Numbered from the stretch's first letter, positions 22,548 to 35,526 are shown. The stretch: 64,000 nt of DNA from Dimorphilus gyrociliatus (GCA_904063045.1 CAJFCJ010000007.1:4037404-4101403), one strand, 5' to 3'. The notes: generated by a model not told the origin, from the letters alone. Numbers and translations are program-made.

Positions 22548-25500
22548 TCAGGTAAAAAGAACTTCACTGTTCTTTTTTCCATATCGAGGAGTAGAAGGTA
22601 AACTACCTAATTCTGAATCACATTCAAGTGAGAATGGTTTTTGCAATACAGTTTTAATAATTTCCTCCAATTCTTTTAATATCGATAATTTCAATGAAAA
22701 ATTATCCTGTAGTGTCTTATGAATATTCGAAGGTGTCATGTAATAACTGTAAAATTAAATTCAATAACAATAATAATGATTGAAAAAGAAATATTACCGA
22801 AATTCTTCAAGGAAATGGTCTCTTATCAACAAAGCTGGTTCTTCTAAAAATTGTATTAGTTTATATGTAACATTTATTTTATAATAAAGTATGACAAGAT
22901 CCTTTGGACTTAATTCGGAACATTCTCTTTTTGGTCTACATGTCTCAACAACAGTTTCAACAGTTTTCAATATAAATGAAGGCTAAAATGATAAGATTTT
23001 TTTTATTGATTATTCAATTGATATTGAAATAATAAAAACTTACTAAACTTTCAGTAGACTGTACTTGTTTCATTAGCCAATTTACATTAAAGAAAGATTC
23101 GCGACTCTCTGTCCAAGTTGATTGTTCAGCTGCAAGTATTAGCCTATTCATAAGAGTAATATTTGCATTCAATATTTCTATTCTTTTCTCGTTAAACTGT
23201 TTTTTTAAAAAAAAAGTCAATAATTTTAAGATCGCTAAATTCCATTTAAAAATGAAAGAAAATAAAATATACTACCTCTTTCCTTTGAGAAGTTGTAAAA
23301 GATTCTAAACATAAACCTTTATGATCATCCATTACAATCTAATATTTAAGTTAAAAGTTTGTAATACTGGTATTAAATGTATAATATTATCAATATTTAT
23401 ATACAAACATGTAACAATTCAACTAAATTGACTCCTTCATTGGCTTTTAATACTATTTGCCTTGCAAATATTACTTCAGTTTCCGTAAGCATACTTATTA
23501 AAGTATCAATTATCAAAAGACCCATTTCTAACGAATTCATTACGGTATTGAACTTTTTCAAAGTATTTTTACCCATTAAAGTTGCTTTAAGAACAGTAAT
23601 CAACTTGGTAAACAGTTCATTATCCTAATAAAATAAATATTGATAATTTTTATGAAACGAAACTTAAAGAAACTTAACGAACCTTCCAAAAGTGTTTCCT
23701 TAAGGCAAAGTTCCTTTCGGACGTTGTATATAATTCTTCAACGGCCAGGAAAAATTTATTCTTGTCGTTAATATTACAATGCATTATCTCATTTTTCAAA
23801 ACATTGAATAGTATACTTAATTTCTCACTGTTATTTAATTGAAAAGTAATAAAGATAAATAGATGAATAAGTAATTATTTTTATGAATATTCATCATATA
23901 TTTATATATAGTTTGAAAATAAATACAAATAAAAAATACTTGATAGTGATCTATTAAATGCTTTAAGTGATTTGTTTTCTGATTTAAATGACAACACAAT
24001 GTACTTACAGATAAGTCATTTTTGCTTTATTATCCCTTTTTTAAATTATAATTTATTCATAATTAAAAATAATATTTTATTTTGCATAAATTATAATAAT
24101 CTTAATAAGATTATATAGTTAATTGAGAAAAGGATGAAGAGAGTTAAAAACTTACAAGGCCGAATATCTCTGTTTCTTTTCTCTTATTATTTTATAGTCA
24201 GGTTCTAATTCTAAAGTTGAACGCTAAATAAAATACGGTTGTTCATTAATAGGTTATTAATTAATTGATGAAATAAATAACTAACTATATGGTAACTATT
24301 TAGGGCAGCTTTAAGTAGCATGTAGAATGTAGAGGTATGTCTTAAGATATAAAGATCCATTTTCTTACGCTTAGATAAGGAACTGTGTATATAAAGGATA
24401 CAAACATTTGAAATTATTGATAAGATATGCATGCATATATACTGTATACTATACAGTAGGCTGCAAACAACAGGTGTTTTTTATTGAATTTATAACCATA
24501 CCTTGATTTTATGGATCTTGGTGTTGAACCATTATCACTTCCGTTTGTACTTAGTGATGATAAGTCAAGTTTTAAATCTTCGCCATCACTTGGAGAATCG
24601 GAAAAGGATAGCGTTTTTTCCATTCCATTTGAAGTATCGCTGCTTAGATTGCTAAGATTCGACGCTGTTTGTTTTATATAAACAGTATATAGATAATATT
24701 ATTAAAAGCAACTTTTATTTTAGATTAAGCCTAATCCATTTAAAAGTTAACTAACCATTTGAATCTGTTCTCCTCGGACTAGGCGGTGGTGTGGAATTGA
24801 TTTTACGTAAGGATTTACTGGGAGTCCAAGATAATCTTGGTGATATACCTTCCTTAATTTTACTAGTATCTTCCTCTTTATATTCAATCGTTATATGTTG
24901 AGTATTAATTTGATCGTCCCCAGTTAAAAAGGGTGGTAATACGTCCGACTGAATAGTTTAAAAATAGAACATGTTTTTAATAACTTGGCCTACCAAAAAA
25001 AATGTGTATGTGCTTGTGAACTTTTAGTGTTTTTTCTTTGTCCTAATCCCTTACTTATATATAGAAATAGTGATATATTTGGTAAATTTTTCTCTTTTTT
25101 TCTCTTTTTTACGCTACGGTCAGCAGAAAAAAGAAATACGTTAATCTCGTATTAAAAAAGTCATATTAGCTCTTTTTATTAATATAAATTTATACTGAAT
25201 GTATTCAGAATATAAAAAATAAAGAATAGGAATAGTAATTCAAATAAGAGAAATATTAACTTTCAAAGAAACTTGAACCTATTGAAAGCATTAGGTCGCG
25301 GTTCAAGAAATTATAGAACTACTTTAAATAATCAAGGTTTCCTATTCGAAATCAATTAAATAAATCTTAATCAATGAATCAACTCTAAAGCTATTAGTTT
25401 TATTGTTTAATAGGTTTAATTTAGTATTCTTTTTATGCAATTTTCCAATATAAATTCACTTTATCATTGTTTCTAAGTTAATTATTGTAATCAACTATTC

Positions 25501-25803
25501 TTTGCTATTTTGTCTTGTAGATAACGAAAATAGGAAGATGGAAAAACCTAAGTAACTTACCAATCTTACAGTGATGATTTTAGATAATTCTAATCCTTTT
25601 TGTAATTTTGTCGGTGGTTTATTCGTAAAATCAATTGAATGTGGAGTTAGTATAACAAATTTTTCTCCTTGCTCTTTACCAAAATCGATTATGCAAGATT
25701 CAGTTGCTCTAACTTCTTCATAATATTTTTCATCTAATCTTTTAAGAAATAATTCCAATTTAGAACTTTTCTTTGAGTAGGCACTAGCTGTCCCATTCGA
25801 CAT
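22548..25803 (-). CDS. Unidentified multi-exon protein (possibly C12orf56-like)
   Basis: I can trace at least eight exons from ATG 25803 to a stop at 22548, roughly 550-600 aa. The N-terminal globular part (LELFLKRLDEKYYEEVRATE, then EKFVILTPHSIDFTNKPPTK and RLSDVLPPFL) is PH-like in appearance. A long Ser/Pro-rich linker follows with proline-directed sites (SPRLSWTPSKSLRK, NSTPPPSPRR). The C-terminal half is helical: KFNTVMNSLEMGLLIIDTLI, RQIVLKANEGVNLVELLHV, and NVNWLMKQVQSTESL. There is no signal peptide and no transmembrane segment. The order of an N-terminal 'visible in tissue' beta region, Ser-rich linker and helical C-terminus reminds me of the poorly studied C12orf56 family, but I am not certain. 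Several middle exon borders are uncertain. Confidence 0.5.
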
Positions 25804-26456
25804 TTTACACTTTAAAAAATACTAATTCTATTACAGATTCATTGCCCAAGAATTCTACGTTCTGACTTGTAGTCACTAGCAACAGCTAAACAATTCAATA
25901 TACGATCAATCTAAAACTAGTTCGACGCTCATATTAGAGTATTAAATAATCATTGAATATTACTTCATCAAAGAGCGTTAGTGATGCTAAATTATTAACC
26001 ACTATCAGTAGAAAAAAATATCGACAAGTTTCACTTTTATCAGTTTCGAGACTGCTCTTAGTGTATTTTCGATAGCGGTAGTGAACATTTCGCGATAACG
26101 TAGTTTAGGCCTATATTCCTACTATATTTTACTTTGTTCTTAGTCAAAATAAAAGGGAATAAAAAGCCAGAAGAGGGTGACCAACTTTAAATAAATCAAA
26201 TATTTAATTTTCTAAAAAATATTCTAAAAGGTCATTAAAGAATATTCTTACGCTATGTTCTCTAATAATAATATCGAACAAGCAGGAAAGAATAACAAGA
26301 AAAAGTAGCAGAGATAAGAAAAAAATTGATAAAACATAAAGCAAAAGAGGAAGGAAAGAAAAAGATAAAAATGAAACAAAAGAACTATTGTTTATCTTGA
26401 CTTTTTAAAGTCAGTTTTAAGTATAGTTATACAACCATATCCTTATTCAATTCTCC

Positions 26457-26493
<37 letters not shown>

Positions 26494-28083
26494 GTGTATG
26501 ATACATATCCCTAAAGTTAATATCTTTAATTGTTAATAAATTCATTTTATTTATTGATTCTGATAATGTTATTAAATCTCGTAAAATGGAAAATACCGTT
26601 AAAAGTACTGTATCATAAATTTTTCTCTGAATTATGTCAGTAAGGTTAACGCTATTTAATTTCCTTTACTCTCATTCAATAATAGAGGACAATCAAAACA
26701 TGTCTTTAAAGAAACTACCAATACAAACAAAAAACAACAGGTGAATCTAATGTAAATTATTCATATAATACGATACAAGTAGTACTTCCGGCCTAAATAA
26801 AAACACTATTTTTAAACAATAAATAAGTATACATATATATGTAAGTTGTATTTGTTAGAATGTAATTGTTTGTATTAGGATACGTGTGTATCATACTACT
26901 TTGTATATCTAGGAGAGTTAATACATTTTTCTCTCCTTCTCTCCTTCCCTCTGTCTCTCTCTCTTTCATACACGCACACGCACACAGATACATATTTTAT
27001 TAATTGAAACAAATACTTAAATAGATGCTACTAGGTCCAAAGATTTGTAGTCCTAACTACTAGGAATTCATCATGTAGTAAACAAAGTTAAATATAGGCT
27101 TAGGAAGAGTGAGTTTTTATAGATTTAATTAATAATGAATATGATAATAAAGGAATTAAAGGTAAAAGTAAACAGTTAATTTATTAAAAGGATAGAAAGC
27201 AACTGTTGAACTATATATTCTAATATATGATCTATTGTTAATTGATATAACGTTTTTTATGTATAATTTTCATACGTGTATGAAAACCTGAATTTTATCA
27301 TTGACCTTAGTACGAACCAATATACCTTTGTACCTTTATAGCATAGCATTTCCAATTGAATATCTCATTACTTATTGTATTAAAACCATATATTCAATTG
27401 ATTCTATTTAAAAATATGTAAAGCCTATTTTCAAGTTTCATCTATTAAATCGGTTGAAAATTTTTCTTTCATCTCTTCAACATTATCTTCTTTTGATCAG
27501 TTACAGAGTTTGTTATTATTTTATACATTTCATTTATTTTATTATTCTTCATATTAAGATTGTTATAAAATATTTGTTCTCTGTTTTTTTTTCTCATATA
27601 ATTTATCAGCATCATTTTATTTGTAGTCAAATTTATTCTACTATAGAATTGAATCTTGTTAACTTTATTTTTGAACAAATAAGATATTTAATACGCGTTT
27701 ATAATGAGCAATCATTAACTCATTTGCTCTTTTCAAACTTTATTCAAGTTGCTAAACAAAAAATTCCCTTCTGTTTTTTTTTGTAAATAAACTGTAGAAT
27801 AGGAGTTACTAAGCGTAATCTAACGTTGCACGGAGTGTTTATATATAAATATATATATAATTATGTAGTACATATATTACAACTATCACATGATTAATTT
27901 TCGGAGCCGATTCTGGCCTTGAACCAAATGGAAGTTATTCCTAGCCTAAATTAAGGACAAAAAATAATCAAACGAAGACAACCACACTAAATATCATAAT
28001 GTGGTTTGGTGGTCTCTAATATATAGTGCCAAGCATTATCAAGGCGGAACAGTCTCTTCTTTGCAACTACGAAAAATGTGTAA
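25804..28083. other. Long divergent intergenic region with microsatellites
   Basis: About 2.3 kb between head-to-head genes. It holds a (TC)n tract, a purine/pyrimidine-rich stretch with (CA)n at about 26970-26990, short TA runs near 27840-27860, and no convincing coding sequence on either strand. Promoters for the minus-strand gene and for MAP3K4 should lie at its two ends. Confidence 0.5.
26461..26490. repeat. (TC)n microsatellite
   Basis: Fifteen uninterrupted TC units read directly from the sequence. Confidence 0.95.
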
Positions 28084-31000
28084 ATGGCTGAGTGTCATAA
28101 CACAGAAGATATTTCTAGAGATTCCTTCGATTTAATCGATGATGCAGAGTGAGTTGAGAATAATACAATGCTAAAAAAGATGCAACAAACGTTTATAGAA
28201 CATAAAAATGTAGATTGTTGAAAAATCAAAACATTTTAAACCGCTAAAAAAACTTTATTAGCTGAAAGGTGGAGCCAAGGGAAAATCACCTCATGATCAC
28301 CTGTACGAATAATCGATAAAACATTGTAGTCCTTGTTCATTAAATGAATATATAACAATCTGTTGACCCCTATCGTTTTTACAGTGTCGAATTAGATGAG
28401 GAAGGAACGCATACATCAGATGAGCGCACATCGACGGCCTCAATTATAACGACAAGTTCAGAGAATAGCGCAGATGAATCGTATAACATTTCCAAGCCAA
28501 GAAAATCTCGTCCGACATCTTTAGAGACTTCTAAAAGATTACGAAAGAAATTAAAAATGCTGAGTGGAATACCCAAACGAAAGGGAAAGAAAAAAAAGAA
28601 AACTGATAAACCAGTTATTATTGATTCGGATTCGTCTATTCAACAAAATACTGACGTAAAGAAAGTTTATATTCCAACTGCCTCAGATTCAAAACCACCA
28701 CCGTCACCTTTCACTGAGCGTAGTTCTAAACCAATCACGAAAAATATCTCCAAATACATCAAGGTAAGCAGCTTGAGTAAGAGATCTGAATCGGTCGCCA
28801 GTATTGAAAAAGGAAACGCTCCTGATGACAGAATAAAATTCTTCAAAACCTTGTCCATGTTAATCGACATGGGAAATCCAAATCGGTCTCATAATCCACC
28901 GGAGCCTGAACCAAGGCGAACTACGAGCAGACCAACGTCTCGATCTCACAGTCCCGATAGGGAGAGCATTACGATATCTTCATTAAGTGATCTAGTTTGG
29001 CTGAGTATTCAGGCTTGGAAGTATATTGGAAGCGATCCGTTTATTGTACGAAAACTTGATGAAGCATATATTTTGGTGGAGAAGGAAAGAAAAGAGAAAG
29101 TTGCCAAGATTTCACACGAGATCCTTAGTTACAGATTTGATTATGGTTTGACTCGGAGTTCCCGTCTACAGACCGAAACTACTCCTGATTTTTTTTTACC
29201 CTGTCAATCCATATTCAAGCGTTGTGAAGACCTCTCAGAACAAGTTTTAATGATAAAGCAAGCAATGAAAGATATAGGAATTATTTTAAACGATCTTAAC
29301 ATTGTTGAGGAGCTGTATTATTCAGAGAAGAACTTTTTGGAACAAAATTTAAAATTAGAAGAGGATAAAGAGTTTCAAAACAGAGTTAAAACCTTATGCT
29401 TGTGGACAAATTTGGTTTCTCAGCTAGCTTATGAACTTCATATGTATGCCCATAAATTGTTTACTGATAATATACCTAATTTAAAATGGCCATTTTTAAA
29501 TTATATGCCTAAGAATTTCGTTGAGCATTCCTCCTGTCCTTTAAAGCTTAATGCTCACCTTGAGAAAGTCGAAAGTAAGAATAACGTCGTAGAATTCACT
29601 ATAGGCGATGAAGAGCAAGCTGAACGAAGTAATTGCCGACTAATACATTCGCAATCAATTCTCAACCTGGAAAATACAGCTCATGTTCCTAGTAGTTCAA
29701 CATATGTATTTAGAACCTACGTCGAAAGAACCTTACGAAAGAGTGGTTTGAAAAAGGTTGAAGCTCTAGCTAAAAAGAATGTCCTCAATATGGAATCTGT
29801 TCTAACTAAACTTCGACTGATTCTACTACCGATTGAAAAAGCTGAAAAAGAAATTAAGCAAATTGAGAAAGAGATCGATGAAGAGAATAGAGAAATCATT
29901 CAAAGACAATCTGGCAAACGAAACAAGGATGAAAGGAACGACTTCAACGTTCAAATTAATAGGCAAAAAGCTGAAAAATTAAAAACTAGAAGAGAACTAG
30001 TGGAATTTGGTGAACACTCGAAAGAATGGAGAAAAATGAATTTGCCATCATTAAAGGAGTTTTATAAATTTTGTATAAGAATCCCTCTTGACGTTATTCA
30101 CGAATGTTTGCGCTATCGCCTTGAACAATCAAGAGAACAATTCAATCAGAATTCATACGACAAGGCAACTACGTCCCTATTGTCTATAAATCAATTAATG
30201 AACGAATGTGGAGAGATTCTTACCGCGTCAGTGACAATGAAAAAGTATTACTTAACTATGGCCTGTGATATAGTTGATGATATTGATATCGAAGAATTAG
30301 ACTCAGATATGGAAAATATGTTGGGTGAACATATTAAATACATGAGGCATTACGTATATAAAATTGAAAACGAACCAAATTTATCCAAATACCTTAGTAG
30401 GTTAGAGAATGAATGGGCCTTTATGAGGACAGTATGCTCTTGCGTTCGTCAGGGTGAGGCTAAAGCTGGAAATGGTTATTGTGACATGGTCAGTCATCTC
30501 CTGAACATTATCAAGATGTTCTTTGCTAAGCGATGCGATGATATAACTGGTAATCTACAGAATTTATTAGAACAATCGAACGAAGGCGATTCAGAGTGTC
30601 CTAATATGTATGATGTAATTATCAAACTATGTAGAGAGATAAAAGATGTATTTGATGAAACTAAAGAAAGAACAGCCAGGGTAATGGGACTTGCCAAAAT
30701 GCTTAGAAATGATCTCGAAATTGCGGCCCAGTATAAAATTGTTTGTACTGCTTCTCACCTTCTGGAAAAGCTTAGAGAAACGAATCATGTTAAAATTAAT
30801 TTGAGGAGTCTGTCAAGTGACTTTATTGTTCTTATTCCGGAATCAATGAAAACTGATAAAAAATCAATCATCACTTTATTAAGGGCAACTAGTAGTCTCG
30901 GCGTTGCTGATTCACGACAGAATAAGGGATATCTTATTATGGTTCACTGTCATACTGCAAGTGACGGAGCAAAAGTATGTCCGATCTGGAAGGGTGAAAC

Positions 31001-32823
31001 AATGGGAGTTGAAGCAGATGTTGAAACTGAAATTTGTTGGTCACACCTGAATATCAAAGGTAGTTTAGAGTTATTTTATAAGGGATCAAATAATTAATGT
31101 TGATTATTTTTTCTATTTTCTATTGTACAAAACAGGCTTGCTTATCCTGGCACACTCTCGACAGCTACCATCTGTTCGCAGAGAAGTAGAAAAGTCACTA
31201 GGATCAAAGTGTATTGAGTTAGTTTTAGAGCAGGTTGCTTGCCATAAAGCTGTTAATGAATCATTAGTTGATTTAAAAAAGGCCGGGCTTGAATTTAGAA
31301 CTGCATTCGTTGAATATCTAAAAGAGATTCAATCATCTTTCTTCAGTGTACAAAATGTTCCATCTTATATTGGTTTAGAGATTATTATTGATACGCTGAA
31401 AAAGACTTATAATTTTGGATTTGATTTCCATACTGATTTGTATAGGTTGATGTCTGGAAAAGAAAGGGCAGCCTTAAGTGATGCTTTAATCGATTTTGCT
31501 CTTGAATGGATGCATTTGGCAATTGAAAAGTGTGAAAAAGGTAGAGGCGTTAGACCTCGTTGGGCTCATAAATTCTTTGAGTATCTTAGATTTGTTGCTT
31601 CTCCCGATATTACATTGCATTTAAAAGAAGAAAAATTTGCAGAATTTAAGAAAAGATTCAACCGTTGTACGTGCCATTTAATTGGGGAGAAACCTAAGGA
31701 TTCACCCAGTCCCGTACCAAGTAAAGTAGTGATTCCCTTCAATCCTAGTTTGAGTGTTCCTGATAATAGAAGACGATCTGACACTAGCGATTCTATCATT
31801 TCACCTGTTAGTTTTGTGTCTGAAGGAGGATCATTTCCCCAACACATGTACGAATCTCCTATAAGCACTCCTGAAGAGTCATGCATAAAAAGATCTAATG
31901 CTATTCTTGAATTAGAGCGGAAGAGGGATGAAGAATTGAAAAAAAAAAAGATCATAGGGAAAGTAATAGGTGTGTGTCAGAGAGTTCGTTATGATTTATC
32001 TTTAAGAGTGGTTACATTCGATTGGCAAAGAGGTGTTAAAATAGGCGAAGGTAGATTTGGCAAAGTTTATACAGCTGTAAATATGAGAACTGGAGAAATG
32101 ATGGCTATGAAAGAAATTCCAATCAAACCAAACGACCATCAATTTGTTAAAGGCATAGCTGATGAATTGAAAAACTTTGAAGGACTCGATCACTTTGGTC
32201 TCATTAAATACTACGGAGTTGAGGTTCATCACGACCAAATGTTAATATTTATGGAGTATTGTCAAGGCGGAACTCTGCACGAAGCAGCAAAGACAGGACT
32301 CGATGAAGCTGCTATTCGTTTTTACACAAATAAGATTGTTCATGCAGTCGCCTATTTGCACGAGAACAATATTGTTCATAGGGATATTAAAGGAGATAAT
32401 ATATTTTTGACCAATAAGGGCCTTAAACTAGGAGATTTCGGCTCAGCTGTTAAACTGCGTGAACACAAGACACGAGCAGAAGAACGAAACCTTGTAAGAG
32501 GAACAACTCTGCCGTTCCAGCCTCCAGAAGTTGTAAAGAACGCATCTATAGAGCAACATCTCAGATTTGCTGCAGACGTGTGGAGCATTGGATGTGTAGT
32601 TATAGAGATGGTAACGGGTAAATTACCATGGTCAGAGCTAAATATAGAACAAGAATATCAAATGATCTATCACATTGCTACTGTTAATCAAATGCCTAAA
32701 GTACCAGATAATATTTGTAACGATTTAAATAAATTCTTAGAAAGGTGCTTTGAGATTGATCCAGAAAGAAGAGCGACAGCTGAACAGCTACTCGACGAAA
32801 CCTTTATTAAGGTTCAAATGTGA
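28084..32823 (+). CDS. MAP3K4: MAP3K4 (MTK1), stress-activated MAP kinase kinase kinase
   Basis: Three coding exons (28084-28148, 28385-31059, 31136-32823) give 1475 aa, near the human 1608. The 76-bp intron at 31060-31135 restores LNIKG-LLILAHSRQL, which matches the family; reading through it hits a stop. The long N-terminal part is the MAP3K4-specific helical region. The kinase domain starts at VTFDWQRGVKIGEGRFGKVY; it has the glycine loop, the lysine in MAMKE, HRDIKGDN, and DFG followed by SAVKL. The order of domains and the LEHDPERRAT-like end fit the MEKK4 subfamily that activates MKK3/4/6 toward p38 and JNK. The segment after the activation loop reads TTLPFQPPEV where the family has a GTAAYMAPEV-type motif, so the APE alanine is replaced by proline. 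Confidence 0.93.
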
Positions 32824-33990
32824 GACTAGGAAGGAGAGAAACAGATAAGCCAGAAAAAAAGAAAAGAGAAGAGAAAGATGAAGTATGTAGAAGAACAGCA
32901 AGGAGGAGAAATAAGGAGAAATAAATAGAAAATTAGAGAATGCGCATTTTGATTTTAATTTGACACTATAAAAGTGATTTTAGTTGAAAAAGAAAAAAAC
33001 GTAATAACGGGACTTATGTATTTATTCAATGCTCAATATGCAAATTTTTTAAAACTGAATACTGCATTTTATTTCATATTCCTTAAATACAAATTATATT
33101 CCATTCCAAATTAATTACATAACAACATTGATCAAAAATGTGAAATATGGATTGAATAAAAAAATAACAAACTCTAATTTTTTCTTGCTTCAAAAAATTG
33201 ATAAACCATCCTTAGATATCAATCATCTTCGTCTTGTCTCATTCACATAGCAAAAGTCCTATATGCATATTTGAGATATATAAATTATAATTAACCTATT
33301 AATCTCATATGCTTTCAAATGTTGTGTATATATCAGAAGCTAACAAAGAGTAATTTTATCCAACCTTCATATTTATTCTTCTACACGTTCCTGTCTCTGT
33401 TTTGAGACCTCTTTTTTTCTTTAGATAGCAAAAGCTATTAATAGATAAAGCTCTATGCGAGTCTTTATTTTGTTTCCAATAAGAACAATGATCAAGGACT
33501 TCCTAAACATTTTTTTTGGTGATAGCTAAATTGTACCAAATGAATGAGAAATAGACAATGCACTAAAATTAATATTCTAGTTGGCATCTTAGTTTTAAAT
33601 AGTCATTTTATAAGAACGTATTATTCTCTAATAGAAATAAATATTTTAAAAATACCACCTTTTAAGGACATTCCCCTTTTTGCGTATAATATAGTATAGT
33701 TTGTATACGAAAACGAGGCAGTTTGGTCACTTCCGGTTGTTAACATTAGATAGGTACTACCAATTTTAGAATTTTACACATCTGTTATTTTGATTTTTAA
33801 ATTGATATCCAATTCGGAAAGAGAGGAATCGATATATACCGAAACTAAGTACGTAATTATCGTTGAAATTCTTTAAGATAAATTATAGTTTGTGATTAGA
33901 CAGGGTGCGGTACAAAATCGTAAAACAATAAAAATCTAACATCATATTCACGTATTGGAAAGATGGCCATCGCCTTCTAAAAGAAGAAAA
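32824..33990. other. MAP3K4 3' UTR and intergenic sequence
   Basis: The first 100 bases are purine-rich (repeated GAGAA/GAAAA). After that the sequence is AT-rich with AATAAA near 33155-33165, a likely 3' end. No coding region is supported before the small ORF at 33991. Confidence 0.5.
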
Positions 33991-34176
33991 ATGAAAAACG
34001 GAAAAGTAGAGAGAGAAGTTATATCCACGTTATCCAGCTATATACCCAAATTCTCAGATATCTTCGACGAAGAAACATTTTACATTTTTGCTGCTTGTTT
34101 GACAATTACATCCCTAGTAGCTGCATTCATAGCATCAAGATACATTCGTATCAAAGATGCAGGCCATGTAGATTAA
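33991..34176 (+). CDS. Small single-pass membrane protein (61 aa), unknown
   Basis: An ATG at 33991 opens 61 codons: a charged N-terminus (MKNGKVEREV), an amphipathic stretch, one hydrophobic helix (FYIFAACLTITSLVAAFIAS) and a short basic/acidic end (RYIRIKDAGHVD). The frame is open further upstream but without an in-frame ATG. I cannot name a family. The stop at 34174-34176 lies 14 nt before the start of the ankyrin/SOCS-box ORF, with no splice acceptor between them, so both ORFs must share a transcript or the second promoter lies inside this ORF. Confidence 0.55.
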   Translation: MKNGKVEREVISTLSSYIPKFSDIFDEETFYIFAACLTITSLVAAFIASRYIRIKDAGHVD

Positions 34177-34190
34177 GAGATAATCTTCAA

Positions 34191-35453
34191 ATGGCAGAGA
34201 GGGCGTGTGGAGCCTGCCTTAGCGCTTGCGTTCGTTGCGCAACTTACACGCATGATCGAATTATGGCGTGGAAATGGAGTAATGATTCCACGTCTTTATC
34301 TGATACAGTCATAGGATATAAATCAAATTCATCGGCTGTGACAGAATCACTTCATATTGCTATTGAAAAGCGTTCTATTATAGATATCCGGCGGATTTTA
34401 GACAATATAGAAGATTGTCGGCTGGAGAGAAACTACGCTGAAGAAACCCCCGTTCAAGTAGCCTGCAAATTTGGATATGAGGAAGGTTTGGTGGAACTTC
34501 TCGATGGTGGCTGTGCCACCGATGTTGTGAATTCGAATGGATCTCCTATGCATTACGTTTTAGATGCCCTTAGATCCCGTCAAATTGATGACTTCAAAGC
34601 GGTTCGCATGTTGAAATTACTTTATCATTATGGTTGTAACGTAGATTCCCTGGACTCCAAGTCTAGAACAGCTTTATTTCTGGCTTGTGAGTTAGGAAGT
34701 AGAGTTTGTTCAAAAGCCCTTATCGAAATGGGGTGTGGATTAAACGTTTCCGATAGAACAAATGAGTTCACCCCATTATATATGTGCTCTATAAAAGCAG
34801 ATTACGAAGGGGTTAAAATTCTCTTAGACCACGGTGCTGTCGTAGATAAAAAGGATAGCGCTGGTAGAACGCCATTGATGGCTACTTTAATAACGATTGG
34901 TAAAAGTCAACAAGATTTTGCGATATCTAACGAGAAATTTCTTACGGATTTTCGAAAGCGGATAAGTGTGTTTGAGTATCTCTTACAGGCTGGAACTAAT
35001 GTCGACGAAACGGATAGACTTAATAGAACGCCTTTGTCAATAGCAATTGGTTTGGTTCACGTAGAAGTCATAAGAAAAGCCTTCTCATCTCATGTCACGT
35101 CCTTTTTACAAACTGGTGGAGGCATCATGCCTCTTAATGTAGAGGCAGCTAACCTTTTGGATAAATGTTTTAAAAGTGGTATAGGTAAAGAAGAACCATT
35201 GTTATCAAGTTTAGTACGGTCTCTAAAAATCTACGGAGCTCAATTGAAAGACGATCTCCCTCATCTAGAATTTGCACCTTCTTGGTTATTCAATTTATAC
35301 GAATTTTGTTCTCAGAATCGCCAAATTAAAAAGCCGTTCATTTTAATGTTCTTCTGCAGACAAATTATCAGAAAAACAATGGCACTACATGGTAATTTGG
35401 GACTCGAAACACAGCTACCTTTACCGGAAAGGTTAATAGCTTATGTTCAATAG
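34191..35453 (+). CDS. Ankyrin-repeat SOCS-box (ASB-type) protein
   Basis: A single-exon ORF of 420 aa starting at ATG 34191 (MAERACGACLSACVRC). Ankyrin repeats are visible in sequence: TPVQVACKFGYEEGLVELLD, SRTALFLACELGSRVCSKAL, FTPLYMCSIKADYEGVKILL with DHGAVVDKKDSAGRTPLMAT, and NRTPLSIAIGLVHVEVIRKA. The last 40 residues (LMFFCRQIIRKTMALHG, then LPLPERLIAYVQ) fit a SOCS box, whose end usually reads LPLPxxLxxYL. ASB proteins are substrate receptors of Elongin B/C-Cullin-5 ubiquitin ligases. The ASB subtype is not resolved. The N-terminal Cys-rich stretch is unusual and could be an insertion or palmitoylation segment. Confidence 0.8.
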   Translation: MAERACGACLSACVRCATYTHDRIMAWKWSNDSTSLSDTVIGYKSNSSAVTESLHIAIEKRSIIDIRRILDNIEDCRLERNYAEETPVQVACKFGYEEGLVELLDGGCATDVVNSNGSPMHYVLDALRSRQIDDFKAVRMLKLLYHYGCNVDSLDSKSRTALFLACELGSRVCSKALIEMGCGLNVSDRTNEFTPLYMCSIKADYEGVKILLDHGAVVDKKDSAGRTPLMATLITIGKSQQDFAISNEKFLTDFRKRISVFEYLLQAGTNVDETDRLNRTPLSIAIGLVHVEVIRKAFSSHVTSFLQTGGGIMPLNVEAANLLDKCFKSGIGKEEPLLSSLVRSLKIYGAQLKDDLPHLEFAPSWLFNLYEFCSQNRQIKKPFILMFFCRQIIRKTMALHGNLGLETQLPLPERLIAYVQ

Positions 35454-35520
35454 TTTTTATTACTTCGTCTTTTTCACGTATCCTAAATTATCTCTATAAT
35501 TGAAATGCTACTGTTGTAAG

Positions 35521-35526
35521 AATAAA
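35521..35526 (+). terminator. Polyadenylation signal of the ankyrin/SOCS-box gene
   Basis: A canonical AATAAA 68 bp after the stop codon of the ASB-type gene. Confidence 0.6.

Noticed and set aside
26793-26993. ORF within the microsatellite-rich gap (26.8-27.0 kb)
   Set aside because: It is a translation of simple CA and TC repeats with no homology.
31060-31135. Apparent stop codon and break in the MAP3K4 reading frame
   Set aside because: A 76-bp GT..AG intron (AAAG|gtagtt ... aacag|GC) removes the stop and restores a family-like sequence, so this is not a frameshift.
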